Shown: positions 51,031-62,059, counted from the first letter of the stretch. The stretch: 64,000 nt of DNA from Zonotrichia leucophrys gambelii (GCF_028769735.1 NC_088178.1:6390001-6454000); one strand, 5' to 3'. Numbers and translations: made by a program. The notes: generated by a model from the sequence alone, not told the origin.

Positions 51031-54000
51031 TCGAATTCACAGACAAACTTACAAAAGCCTGCAGAGCAGAGCTTACTTGGTAGAACAGCAGGTTTTGCAC
51101 TGTTGTAAACTGGTCTGGTAAATGCTCTTGTAGAAAAAAAAAATCTTAATGAATAAAGCTAAACAGATTTCAATACCCAAAGGCATGTTTTATATAAGAA
51201 AGCAGTACACTGAAATAATTTACCACTCAGCAAAACCTATCTCCATTTCCCTTATCCAGTTTAATGTCCATGTGCTTGAAGCAAAGGAAAATTCCACATG
51301 ATTGTATTTGCACAACAAAAGAGCATGAGGCAGGATGACAGATTTCACTAACATTAAGCAGGAGGTTGCTAAAAGAAAATTCAAGCATCTGCATTGAGGA
51401 GGGAAGTGTTTGGAAATCTCTCTAAGGCGGGTTTTCTGTGCAGGTTTCCCACAGAAAGATAGCCTTTCAATATACAATGCTTACTAAAAAATGGAACAGC
51501 AGAAGCAATTACCTTAATGTGAGTTGCAGCTGGTGACCAAAAGCAGATAAAATGTCAGCTGACGTTTCTTTATGTAAGGCAGTTACAAAATCTCATGACG
51601 TATTTCAGATCTGCCTGTGATCAAATGTCCACATCAGAAACACATGGAGGCTGCGTGGGGAAAATGGGCTCTGCAAAAAAAGAAAAAACCAACAGGATAA
51701 TGGGAAGTTCATGGCTTAACTTTGGTAACAATTACCAATAACGATTGCCAATAAAGAAAGCATTCTTTTTTTCGGTCAAGAAATGACGAAAAATATTTTC
51801 CATTTTAATAGGTACAGCTTATATAGGAAAAAAAAGAAACCCATAGATGAGTGCATCCAAACAAAGTCTCTGAAAAATTATTTGAAATTTTTAAAAAAGT
51901 TTAGAAAAACATACAAGTCTAATCCAGAGTGTGGCTGCCAAAAATCTTATGTTTATCCAATAGTTCATGTTTATGGCCTCCCCCTTTAAATTCATCATAA
52001 AAAGGAATTTAAAGTCTTATGACCTAAAAAAAAATTAAAAATTGGACAGATTGTAGCCGGGATGAAATTTTCAGTCAGCCTCTGCCTCAAACTACCATAT
52101 AGAATAAAAATGTTGTGCTTCATCCTCCATTCATCTACACTCCTTGGAAAAAGGTTGTCCTAGAGAGCTTCAAGCTGAGTTTAAGTCATTTATGGCTTAT
52201 TTGTCAGGAACTAGTCAGGCAAGACTGAAGTTGTGACTACCAAGAGTGCCAATGAGGAAAGGAACATCAAATACACTTCATCTGAACAAACAAAACACAG
52301 CTCTGAAAGCCATTTCTGCAGGGGCTTCATTCATTCCCTTTCATTTAAAATCATGGGGATTCAGTGTCTGGGCACCTCCCAAGGAAAGAGCTCAACCTTG
52401 CTTTGGATCAGGTGGAGATCTGCATTTAAGCTGAGCAAAAGGGAGCAATTCTTGTGTTCTTTTCCTCTCAAACTGATGTGTATCATGTCCCAAACAGTGT
52501 GTGCAGATGCCCTGTAGTCATGATATCGTACAGGTACCTGGCAAAGAATTTGCAAAGCAAACAGACCTGGGAGAAACGTGGGCACCACACATGACTGCAC
52601 AGGTATCTCATTTCACATCTCATCTCTGCAGGTAAATCTGATGTAAAGTCACTCTTCTCACCTGTTTCATTACAGCCTTTGACTTGTAACTGAGTCTGTC
52701 AAGAATGCCTGGGAATTAAAACAAGAATTCAGAGATGTTATTAAAAACAGAGGCTTGGAAAGGGTTTGTTGAGCAGGGTTTACTCTATGCAGATGTTAAT
52801 GGTAAAATAAAATCTATCATATTGGAAAGCATTCCTCAAAACTCTTACTGGCTTGCAAATAAAACACAAGCTGTGGATTTTTGTTGTTTTCCAGCGGCTG
52901 AAGTCCAAAGGAAAGCTGCTCTTAAAAAGGAAAAAAAAAAAGAGACTCAAACTTGCTCATGTCTTGCCTAAGTCAGATGTAGATTTTTATGCCACCCACT
53001 TTTTTTTCTACACATTTAAAAAAAATATAATTCTAGGAATAAAAACAACCCCAACTGAAGCTGATTTGGATAACAAGGTATGCTCCATTTCCCTAAACAA
53101 TGACTGATGTCCCCCTGAGGTGAGCTCCCAGCTCACCCTCCTGGTCCCCGTGCAACAGGTGTGTGCCAGCAGCCTCAGCCCATGCACAAGCATTCCTTGC
53201 CAATCTCTGTCCTTGGGATTTCTCCTGAGGGCAAGGCAGTCCAGCTCCCAGCTCTCACACCCTCTATTTTCATACGTAGTTTTGCCTGGAATTGTGTTCC
53301 AAACAATTCCAAAATTGTGGTAGCCTGGAAACCCCATAAACAAGGCACCTTTTTACTGAAATTTTCCTGAGGAAAAGAAGCAAACCTCCCTTGTCTCCAA
53401 ACCAGGTAAAGAGTACTTTTGTTTTCCAGCACAACCCAGGTGCCAATGATCAGAGGGCTCCATGAGGACACAGCAGGAAGACACAGGAAAGTAGAGCCTA
53501 GCTGTCTAGCCAGGGTGATCCCATGAAAGCACAAAGGAATTTCATAATGAAACCCTTCTGTTAAGAGAGTTCTAATACTGCAAAAGACACAGAACAGGAG
53601 CTTAAAGACACCAACTTCCCCTGGAGGTCCTTCGGTTCTCAAGAACATTGTTGGAACATCAGGATTGCTGTCCTATCCGTGTCTGATCAGCCTCGGAGTG
53701 TGCTTGCATTGGGAGCAGCATATCCAAGCTGACAGCAAACTTCAGATTGAGCTCCTTCTGCCATGAAAGAGCAGCAAAAAAGCACAGGGCCAATGAAACT
53801 GATTCACATCCCAGGAAACTACTGTGCTATAAAACATGAGATTGCCACAGTCACAAAGGGAGGGAAAATATTTCAAACAGAATAAAAAGGCTCAAGGTTA
53901 AATTCAGCGCTAATTCAGTTGAGTTCAGCTGACCCACTGCAAAATGGAACAGCTCCAGTGCCAAGAGACAATGTTTTCCCTGCTGCCACTCCATCTCCCT

Positions 54001-55642
54001 TTCTTTTGTTGGCATTACTGAAGCATGTCAATCCTTACAGGTCACTGCATCCTCTGTCCTGAACCCTTGCCTTGGAAAAGTGTGAATTTATGCAGTTAAA
54101 CCTAAAATAGAAACAGGAATAGCTTCAGGGAATTGCCTCCTGCAGAAATGTCAGCAAATGCAAAAAGGCTGAGGTTGACGAAGGTTCTCTGTTCCACAGG
54201 CTGCTCTGACCTGGGCCAAAAGGTACTTCAAGTAACAGAAAGAAAAATAACATTAATTCTTAGCAAAGATTGTTTATGTGCTAAAAACGAAAAGAGCACT
54301 TTGTTGATGCATAAAATCTCCACCTGGTGGTGAATCCTGCCACAGCAAACTTTCATTTCTGAGAAAAATTCCCTTTCCAACATATAACCAGTTCTTTACC
54401 CGAGACAATCCCAAAGAAACAAGTGCGGAAGGGCAGCCTTCTGGGAAGCAGCACTATTGTATCTCCCTGACTTTTCATTATTTTGAAAAGCTGAAGGACC
54501 TCTTCAATTCTACTGCAGCTGACAGTGACACAAGTGACCTTTCCCAGCCAAAATCAGACTTGAGAGAGCTCATGTCACACTGACTGCAGAACTGAGTGGA
54601 AAGTGAGGGGTGCTGACTGGTTTTCCAGCTCCAGAAGTACTGCTTCTCAAGGGGAAATATCCTCTCCAAAGCCTGGAGTTCTGCCCTGTTTCTTGGTTTA
54701 CATATTGATTAATTATAATAATTGAAAACTTTAAGCATCATCAGTTATTTCTATCTCCAGGGTCCTTTACATCATAGCACAGTTACCTTTGTATTATCAT
54801 TTTAGGGGCAATTGTCTCGATTCAGTTTTCCCCTTAATGTTGCTGGAAACAACTCTGGAAACATTTTCCTACGCATGTTATTTAAACACAAGGTCTCACT
54901 TGCCTGCTGTTTGCAGTAAAGTCTTATCGTGTGACAGCATCCAAGAAAGCTTTGTGAGATGGAACAAAATCAGCATGAGATGGACAAATGAAATGTCTGA
55001 ACATGTGTGTAGACCCTTGGTGCTATGCATGCCATAGCCTGATCCACTGGATAACCAACATTCCATATTTAATTGATTTGGCTTATGCAAGAAAAAATAT
55101 CACTTTTTTTACACTTGATAAGACTGAGCAAGACGTGGCTGTGGCCACAGGCCCCTGGTTCAGCTGGGCTGACAGAGACATCCTCTGCTGAAGTATGACC
55201 CAGCCTGTGGTTTCTGCATGCAAATGCATAAAGAAATATTATCTGCCTTCTCTTGATTATGCAACTTTTTGTGTACCAGTCTTAAAACATCCAGACAAAC
55301 CCACCACTGATGCACACTAGTTACTCACTGACTACAATACACTTTGGGGCCAAAAATAAGATTATTTTTAAATCGGCCTGAATCCACTTTCTGTCAAGTC
55401 ACAGATTTGTAGTTCAAACATCAGCAAATGCCACTATGGGGTTTTGGTGTTTAATGCTGGCATCCATCGAGGGCGAAAGTGCAGCTCCACACTGGGTTGC
55501 ACAACCGTATGACATCCTCCTGTTTTCATTGTCGCTCCTCACGCACTAAGGCACTAAAAATAGTACCAAAGCGTAAATAATCTATGACCAAAAGATAAAG
55601 TATTCTCAAAGAAATGAGCGAAATCTGTTTACAATGCAGCCA

Positions 55643-55661
55643 TGGGGGGGGGGGGGGGGGT
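55643..55661 (+). repeat. Poly(G) tract upstream of PTGS2
   Basis: An unbroken run of about 18 G lies roughly 470 bp upstream of the inferred PTGS2 start. Its exact length may be affected by sequencing error. Confidence 0.9.
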
Positions 55662-56065
55662 GTTAGGGGTGGATGGTGATGGAGAATTTAACAGAAAAGT
55701 GCTGGGGGGAAAGCCACTATTTGTCCCAAAGACGCCAAATAACAGGATTTGGTCTTATCAGACACACTAAATTCCCTAAAACTAAACTAAAACTGAATTC
55801 CCTCCAGCATTCATTCCCTCCTTCCCGCTGTGCGGGGCGCTCCGCAGCGCGGTGCTCTGCAGCCCGTGCGCGCCGCAGCCCTGCGAGCTGCCGCAGAATG
55901 AATTAAATGAATTAAACCAACAGTGAGGCGTCACTCAGCGGAGCCCGGCGCTGCCAGCAGCCCCGTGCCGTGCCCTCAGCCGTCCCTCGCACCTGCCCGA
56001 GAGGGGCCAGCCCGGGGTGGGCGGGACGGGCGGAGAAATTCCCTCTCCGTTCATGCTTCCGGCTG

Positions 56066-56072
56066 TGACTCA
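56066..56072 (+). promoter_or_regulatory. PTGS2: AP-1-type site (TGACTCA) in the PTGS2 promoter
   Basis: A perfect TGACTCA sits 23 bp upstream of the TATA element, about -55 relative to the inferred start. This is close to where mammalian PTGS2 carries its key CRE (about -59 to -53). Fos/Jun or ATF-family binding is inferred. Confidence 0.55.
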
Positions 56073-56094
56073 GCCGGCTCCGCTCCGCACTGCC

Positions 56095-56101
56095 ATAAAT
56101 A
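56095..56101 (+). promoter_or_regulatory. PTGS2: PTGS2 TATA box
   Basis: ATAAATA lies 97 bp upstream of the start codon and about 25-30 bp before the likely transcription start (about 56125). It is in the usual relation to exon 1, which would have a 5' UTR of roughly 65-70 nt. Confidence 0.8.
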
Positions 56102-56191
56102 CGGGGTGTGCGGCAGGGGCCGGCACATTGGAGCTGCCGAGCCAGCACCGCCAGCCCAGCACAGCACAGCCCAGCCAAACCCAGCCCAGCC

Positions 56192-56246
56192 ATGCCGCTG
56201 CTGCCCCTGGCCCTGCTGGCCGCGCTGCTGGTCGCCGGCCGCGCTG
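56192..56246 (+). CDS. PTGS2: PTGS2 exon 1 (coding part), signal peptide
   Basis: The ATG at 56192 has G at -3. It encodes [18 protein letters not shown], a classic leucine/alanine-rich ER signal peptide of 18 residues, one longer than the human one. The donor is G|gtgagt, with phase 1 into exon 2. The short peptide and the GC-rich context explain why ORF prediction alone is ambiguous here. Confidence 0.95.
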
Positions 56247-59200
56247 GTGAGTCTGCGCCGCGCTCCGGATTAACGCGCGCTCTGCCTTTCTGCTTCTCCC
56301 GCTCCTCGCTCTCTTGGCATTTCTCTGCTGTCTGTGAGTGCCAGGTCCCCGCTGGCCTGTGAGGGATGATCTCCCCTTCTGAGGGGTGTTATTGCTGGCA
56401 ACACACAAGAGGTGAATTCCTGCGCTTTTCAAGCTGCTCCCTGGTAGGCCAGGGGTTGCCGTGGATGGATGGATGGATGGATGGATGGATGGATGGATGG
56501 ATGGATGGATGGATGGATGGATGGATGGTCGCTGTGATGCCTGATCGGCCCTAAACTCCAGGGCGTTCTCGTTGTTTGTCTAAAGCCCTGGGAAGGTGGG
56601 AGTGTATGGCAGAGATGCTAACCCCAGCTCTGGTTCCCCCGCAGCCAACCCTTGCTGCTCGAACCCCTGCCAGAACAGAGGTGTCTGCATGACCACAGGG
56701 CCGGATAGCTATGAGTGCGACTGCACTAGGACAGGCTTCTACGGGCAGAACTGCGCCACACGTGAGTATCCCACACCCCTCTCCCAGATGAAACATATAA
56801 TTCAATTCCAGCATTGCAGCTTATCTTCCATAAGCTAATTGATAATAACCTTCCCATTGTCGTTTGCAGCGGAATTTTTCACGTGGCTGAAGCTAACATT
56901 GAAACCATCACCAAACACTGTCCACTACATCCTCACCCACTTCGAAGGAGTCTGGAATATCATCAACAACATTCCCTTCTTAAGGGACACTATTATGAGA
57001 TATGTACTAACGTGTAAGTGTGAATTGTCTCTTCCAGTCCTCTTAAAGCTTACTTCAGAGTATTGCACTGAATTGATCTGTCGACAAACCAAGAAGCCTA
57101 AATTGCACTGAAATTAAAACATCAAAATATAAGACTTCTGCATGATGCAGGCTTGTATGAAACATGCTGAAGTGCAGCTTGATTCTGCTTTCTGCAACAA
57201 TCCAGGATTTTGCTGGCATGAACTTGGCACCCCATTGCTTATGTTAACAGTGTGATCCCGCTGATCAGCCAGGATCCAGTCCTGTTATTCAGTTACTGTA
57301 ATCAAATTTAACATCAGTAACTGATATACTTGGAATTTACAACTGCTGCCAAATATATGCAAAAGATCTGGCTTTGTCATTTACTCTTTGAGCCTAAAAT
57401 GTACAGTTAAAAATAACCAAATATTTATTTGTCTTTCAGCAAGATCACATTTGATTGACAGCCCACCAACTTACAATAGTGACTACAATTACAAAACCTG
57501 GGAAGCTTATTCCAATCTTTCCTACTACACAAGAAGCCTTCCACCAGTAGGACTTGACTGCCCAACACCAATGGGTGTTAAAGGTGAGGAATAAACCAGA
57601 CATGTAATGGTTGCTTGGTCTTTTCTAAGAGGAAAAAATAAGTAGTAGTTCCTATGGAACCTGCTTGTCTGTAGCCTTTTTTCAGTGAAGTTGACTTTAG
57701 GAATAAATGTTTTGGATATATTGTTTAAAGATCTAAAAGATATTATTCTGGTTCTTGCTGTTGAGTTAGATGCTAATAGCAGGGAATTTAGAAATGTCTA
57801 AATAAAATCAAGAAAGTGACCGTAGAAGAGTAGGTAATTCCCCTTGTTTGTGTTCTGCTGTCATTATATTCCACTGAAAATCTTAAGCCTTTTTGTTAGG
57901 AATAAACTTCAGTATTGCATAAAGAATTGTCTTGAGTATCTCACTGTCTGTTTCTCCCACAGGGAAGAAAGAGCTCCCAGATTCAAAGCTGATCGTGGAG
58001 AAGTTTTTGCTGAGGAGAAAGTTTATTCCTGACCCACAAGGCACAAACGTGATGTTCACCTTCTTTGCCCAGCACTTCACCCATCAGTTCTTCAAGACGG
58101 ACCAGAAGCGGGGCCCTGCCTTCACCAGAGCGCTTGGCCACGGGGTACGGTCACAGCTGGGGACACGGCTCGTGCTCTTTGGGAGCTGCTGAGCACCTGG
58201 AATGGCCAGAATGGCATCCAGGGAACACCTGTGCACACACTGTGCCACAGTCCATGGGATTACCCCTCCTATAACTGCTCCTCAGGCCAAATTCCAGTGT
58301 TCAGCAGCGTCTCTTCCCGAGTTGGAACCACATGCTCTGCACAAGTGGTTCTGTTTAAAATACCTGCCCAGTGATCTCTTATTGTTCCCAAAAATCTGCT
58401 TTCATCTAAAGCATGTTAGGTGTAGTGAGTATCCAAAACTTCTCTGGACTCTGTCAGTTCCAAAGAGCTGTATCCAGCACTTAAGTATTGCTTATGCACT
58501 GCCAATAGCCTTAGTTTACAAAGAACTTCACAAGCAGACTTGGATTTAAGATCTTTACCTACAAGATTGGCATCCTTTGGACAAAGAGTACTGTAAGTGT
58601 CACTCTTATGTCCAAACCAAAGCTATAAATTGTGTGTTTATATATAGAAAGCTGTCTGCATAATAAAAAATTGCTGACACTTTAAACAGAGTCCTTTTAT
58701 ACTGCTGATGTAACAACCTCCTCTTATGCAGAGATGGCTCCAGTTGCCAGGAAATAATTTGGCTTCATCTTAAATATCAGTGCATGATACTTATAAGGTA
58801 GCAGTAATATAATTGAAAGGTAAACATCTAGGGGGTGAACTCCTATTGGTATCCATAGAACAGGAACTTATCCTAAAATAGCAAAAAATGCAGATTGGCT
58901 TCATGTCCCAAATGCTTTTATTTTATAGGTTGACTTGAACCACATTTATGGAGAGACTCTGGAGAGACAACTTAAACTGAGGCTTCGAAAGGATGGAAAG
59001 CTAAAATACCAGGTATGTCTTAGCTCAGAATTCCTACCTTCTTACTGGATGGCATAGATTTCCTAAATTAGTGCTGTGTGAATGGTGTGGTGATCTAAAG
59101 TGTGAATCAGAGCTGAGAGAGTGGACAGAGCTTTACCAAAGTATGGTAGCTCACAGCTCCTGCTGTTTCCCCCTGGCACAGATGATCGATGGAGAAATGT

Positions 59201-61468
59201 ACCCTCCGACGGTGCGGGACACGCAGGCAGAGATGCTGTACCCGCCCCATGTGCCCGAGCACCTGCGCTTCTCCGTGGGCCAGGAGGTGTTCGGCCTGGT
59301 GCCGGGGCTCATGATGTACGCCACGATCTGGCTGCGCGAGCACAACCGCGTCTGCGACGTGCTCAAGCACCAGCACCCCGAGTGGGACGACGAGCAGCTC
59401 TTCCAGACCGCCCGGCTCATTCTCATCGGTGAGAGCCCTGCTGCCAGGTGCAGCTCCAGCTCCAGCCTGCATGGCTGGAGTGAGGGGGAAGCTATCCCCT
59501 AAACTGGGGTGTGAGTGGCTACTTCATGGCCTGTCGCTGGGGTTGTGTTGAGGCGCAGCTTGCCCCAGCTCTGCTAAAGATGGAACTGAAGAAAACTCAG
59601 GGATAGTCAGTTCCCTCATCTGAGGGAAGCAGAACTGAAAGCAGTGAAAAGATAGGAAGCTCAGGTTCCTTTCTCAGAGAAAGCCTGGGAGGCTGGATGA
59701 CCTCAGGCTCCTTGATCGGGGGTTTTGGTTTTTTTCCCCCTAGGGTTGGGTCAGCTCAGGTATGCTTTAAAAGAAAGGCTGTGATTAAGGCTAAAGTTCA
59801 GAAGGTTATGTAAAATGTAACTCTGCATAGTTCTCCAGTCTTAATTGCATGCCCAGTGATATTTCATCTTATGTAAATGGTGATGTCCTCTAAGCTGGAA
59901 AAAACCTTGCCCCAGCTGAAACCAGAAACCAAGACAATTGTATTATGTAGTTCAAGCTGAGATCTGTTTTAAGACATCAACTTTCTTCATTATCCCTTCC
60001 CTCTGTCCTAGAGATATTGTATAGCTGAACACAGTGTAAATACTGGTGTGTGCTGTTCTGTGGAGGATGCAAGGAATTGTGTCTTGGGAGGGGAAGGCAG
60101 GCTGTAGAAAATACCTCACTACCCACAGCCGGGAACTCTTGGGATCTGAAGTACTATTCCACCCCTTAGTCACATAAAATACATTAATTGCTTTCTAGGA
60201 GAGATTACAGAAAAGTATTTGTTGTTCTCATCACTGTAGTATATTTTAGAACAGTTCAGAAATGGTGTTTTCCTTGCCATTGAGGAGAAACAGTGCCAAC
60301 ATTCTCTCCTGTTCCTTTGCCCAACAGGAGAGACAATCAAGATCGTTATAGAGGACTATGTGCAGCACCTGAGTGGGTACCACTTCAAGCTGAAGTTTGA
60401 CCCTGAGCTGCTGTTCAACCAGAAGTTCCAGTACCAGAACCGCATCGCAGCCGAGTTCAACACCCTGTACCACTGGCACCCGCTGCTGCCCGACACCTTC
60501 CAGATCCACGACCAGGAGTACACCTTCCAGCAGTTCCTCTACAATAACTCCATCATGCTGGAGCATGGACTCTCCCATATGGTCAAATCTTTCTCCAAGC
60601 AAAGTGCTGGCAGGGTAGGTCCTTCCTCAAGTTGATGGTGAACCAACAGAGGCATGAGCCTCTGTGGGTGGGAGAAGGGAATGGGATAAAGCAATTTAAT
60701 CACTGGAAAGGCACAACTTCCTCATGACTCATATCAGAAGATCTTACAGATTTTCCTCTTTAACATACAGGTTGCTGGTGGGAAGAATGTTCCTGCTGCA
60801 GTGCAGAAAGTAGCAAAGGCCTCCATTGACCAAAGCAGGCAGATGAGGTACCAGTCCTTGAACGAGTACAGGAAACGCTTCATGTTGAAACCATTCCGAT
60901 CCTTCGAAGAGCTTACAGGTAACAGTCCTCATCCTTCCCAGCAAATGAGAGACATTGCCTTAACATGCCCACAGAGTCCTGCAGTGTCATTGCTGGGCTT
61001 GAGCAGGACAGTCTTGCATAGAAAATGGGGATTTTCCACTTACAGTTTTTAATCATTGCAGGAGAAAAAGAGATGGCAGCGGAGCTGGAGGAGCTGTACG
61101 GGGACATTGATGCCATGGAGCTGTACCCAGGCCTGCTGGTGGAGAAGCCCCGGCCCGGGGCCATCTTTGGCGAGACCATGGTGGAGATGGGGGCCCCGTT
61201 CTCCCTGAAGGGCCTGATGGGCAACGCCATCTGCTCCCCCGAGTACTGGAAGCCCAGCACCTTCGGGGGCAAGGTGGGCTTCGACATCGTCAACACGGCC
61301 TCCCTGCAGAAGCTCATCTGCAACAACGTGAAGGGCTGTCCCTTCACCGCCTTCCACATCCTGCCTCCCGAGCCCACTGAGGCCACCATTAACGTTAGTA
61401 CCTCAAAAACTGCCATGGAAGATATCAACCCCACACTCCTGCTGAAAGAGCGCTCTGCCGAGCTGTAG
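56192..61468 (+). CDS. PTGS2: PTGS2, prostaglandin G/H synthase 2 (cyclooxygenase-2), complete gene
   Basis: Ten exons join to 1815 nt, encoding 604 aa: 56192-56246, 56645-56761, 56870-57013, 57440-57583, 57963-58144, 58929-59012, 59182-59428, 60328-60614, 60771-60918 and 61062-61468. All introns are GT-AG, and internal exon lengths equal those of human PTGS2. The enzyme turns arachidonate and O2 into PGG2 and reduces it to PGH2 in the ER and nuclear envelope lumen. Visible in order: signal peptide (1-18), EGF-like module (20-55), membrane-binding helices (about 58-105), and the peroxidase/cyclooxygenase domain with distal His194, channel Arg107 and Tyr342, catalytic Tyr372, haem His375, side-pocket Arg500 and Val510, and acetylatable Ser517. 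The COX-2-specific C-terminal insert (about 580-598) and ER-retention tail SAEL follow. Sequons remain at Asn131, Asn397 and Asn580, but the one at Asn54 is lost. No frameshift or stop was seen. Confidence 0.98.
56462..56528 (+). repeat. (TGGA)n microsatellite in PTGS2 intron 1
   Basis: About 16-17 perfect copies of the tetranucleotide TGGA/ATGG fill 67 bp of the 398-bp first intron. A perfect array of this length is likely to vary in length between individuals. Confidence 0.97.
56645..56761 (+). CDS. PTGS2: PTGS2 exon 2, EGF-like module
   Basis: This 117-nt exon follows acceptor cccccgcag and encodes residues 19-57, beginning ANPCC. It carries the seven EGF-region cysteines (22, 23, 27, 33, 43, 45, 55), all conserved with mammals. 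The module takes part in homodimer contact. The residues QNCATP at 53-58 lack the N-X-S/T sequon found at this place in human (NCS) and, as I recall, chicken (NCT). Pro38 replaces the usual Phe after Gly37. Confidence 0.97.
56870..57013 (+). CDS. PTGS2: PTGS2 exon 3, membrane-binding domain
   Basis: This 144-nt exon encodes residues 58-105, starting [13 protein letters not shown] and ending RYVLT. It forms the amphipathic helices that sit in one leaflet of the ER membrane and frame the cyclooxygenase channel mouth. Length and phase match mammalian exon 3. Confidence 0.97.
57440..57583 (+). CDS. PTGS2: PTGS2 exon 4
   Basis: This 144-nt exon encodes residues 106-153. It contains Arg107, which pairs with the substrate carboxylate (human Arg106), and the sequon Asn131-Leu-Ser. 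It begins [13 protein letters not shown], almost identical to other vertebrate COX-2 proteins. Confidence 0.97.
57963..58144 (+). CDS. PTGS2: PTGS2 exon 5, peroxidase distal histidine
   Basis: This 182-nt exon encodes residues 154-214. The signature [11 protein letters not shown] contains Gln190 and distal His194 of the peroxidase site. It ends after Gly-His-Gly at a phase-0 donor GGG|gtacgg. Confidence 0.97.
58929..59012 (+). CDS. PTGS2: PTGS2 exon 6
   Basis: This 84-nt exon encodes residues 215-242, from [14 protein letters not shown] to KLKYQ, and is phase 0 at both ends. It is the same size as mammalian exon 6. Confidence 0.97.
59182..59428 (+). CDS. PTGS2: PTGS2 exon 7
   Basis: This 247-nt exon encodes residues 243-324. 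It starts [11 protein letters not shown] and includes [19 protein letters not shown] and LREHNRVCD, core helices of the catalytic domain. Third codon positions are much more GC-rich than the surrounding introns. Confidence 0.97.
60328..60614 (+). CDS. PTGS2: PTGS2 exon 8, catalytic tyrosine and haem ligand
   Basis: This 287-nt exon encodes residues 325-420. It carries Tyr342 at the channel constriction and the [11 protein letters not shown] motif with catalytic Tyr372 and proximal haem ligand His375. It also holds the sequon Asn397-Asn-Ser. It ends at phase 0 with AGG|gtaggt. Confidence 0.97.
60771..60918 (+). CDS. PTGS2: PTGS2 exon 9
   Basis: This 148-nt exon encodes residues 421-469, from [14 protein letters not shown] to SFEELT. 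The [12 protein letters not shown] and [11 protein letters not shown] segments are typical of all cyclooxygenases. Confidence 0.97.
61062..61468 (+). CDS. PTGS2: PTGS2 exon 10 (coding part), aspirin-site serine and C terminus
   Basis: This exon encodes residues 470-604 and stop TAG (61466-61468). It includes Arg500 and Val510, which create the COX-2 side pocket, and Ser517 in GAPFSLKG, the residue acetylated by aspirin. The sequon Asn580-Val-Ser and the COX-2-only C-terminal insert follow; in mammals this insert directs ER-associated degradation. The last four residues, SAEL, resemble the human STEL ER-retention tail. GC content is high compared with the following UTR. Confidence 0.97.
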
Positions 61469-61484
61469 GAATCCAGCTATCTCA

Positions 61485-61529
61485 CTATTTATTTATTTAT
61501 TTAACTGTGTTATTTATTCTATTTATGGC
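61485..61529 (+). promoter_or_regulatory. PTGS2: AU-rich element cluster in the PTGS2 3' UTR
   Basis: Four overlapping ATTTA pentamers are followed by further TATTTATT-type motifs, starting about 20 nt after the stop codon. In mammals the equivalent cluster is bound by HuR, TTP and related proteins and controls mRNA decay and translation. That role is inferred from conservation of position and sequence. Confidence 0.85.
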
Positions 61530-62059
61530 TTAGTATTTAAAAAAACAACTTGAGCCTCTTCATTGTGGGGGTTGCCTTAAATTCCTTACTGAAGTAAGGC
61601 TTCCATTTACGAAAGGGATTTTCTGTGTTTCAGCTTGACAGTGGTGAATCCCTTGTTTAAAATCTTCTGTAACAGAATGATGTATTCCAAAGTGGATAAA
61701 GGTTCCAACTTCTTTTTGTTTTAATACTTGATGAAGGGGGCTGGTGGTGATTCTGTCTGGCAGTTTTCATAGGTCACATAACACTACAAAAGCAACTTTT
61801 TTTCTCAGCAAGTTGAAAGTAGCTATTGACCTAAAAGTACAAGAAAAAATCTGACTTAATGAAAACTGCCAGAAAAGATTGTGGATTTCATATGAGCACT
61901 CAAAAATTAACAAAGAAATACTTGAGATTCACTTCTTTATATAAGGTCAGAAAATGCATTGCATTTCTTGTTGATACTACCTCTCCCTCACTGCAGAGAG
62001 GGCACTTTGTATCATAACTTATTGTCTCTTATGTACAAATCCACTTCTGGATTTAGATG

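Larger units (their letters stand above)
32581..55829. other. Intergenic region between PLA2G4A and PTGS2
   Basis: No coding exon was recognised on either strand. The interval contains at least eight CR1 fragments, two short tandem duplications, an AT-rich tract and scattered regulatory-type motifs, all listed separately. Short frames here lack homology I can recognise. It is the shared upstream DNA of the two divergent genes. Confidence 0.75.
55830..56290 (+). promoter_or_regulatory. PTGS2: PTGS2 promoter, GC-rich TATA promoter
   Basis: A CpG-rich region surrounds a TATA element (ataaata, 56095-56101), which predicts transcription start near 56125. Upstream lie a perfect AP-1 heptamer TGACTCA (56066-56072), an NF-kB-like site agaaattccc (56034-56043), a GC-box cluster gggcgggacgggcgg (around 56018-56036) and a half-CRE gcgtcac near 55927. 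Inducible COX-2 promoters in mammals use NF-kB, C/EBP, CRE/E-box and TATA elements within a few hundred bases of the start, so this arrangement fits an immediate-early gene. Individual sites are motif matches only. Confidence 0.85.

Noticed and set aside
56462..56528. Regularly repeated TGGA units as a possible CRISPR-like array
   Set aside because: A simple tetranucleotide microsatellite without spacers, in a vertebrate intron.
59107..59472. 121-aa minus-strand frame opposite PTGS2 exon 7
   Set aside because: A shadow of the GC-rich coding exon; the sense strand is unambiguous PTGS2.
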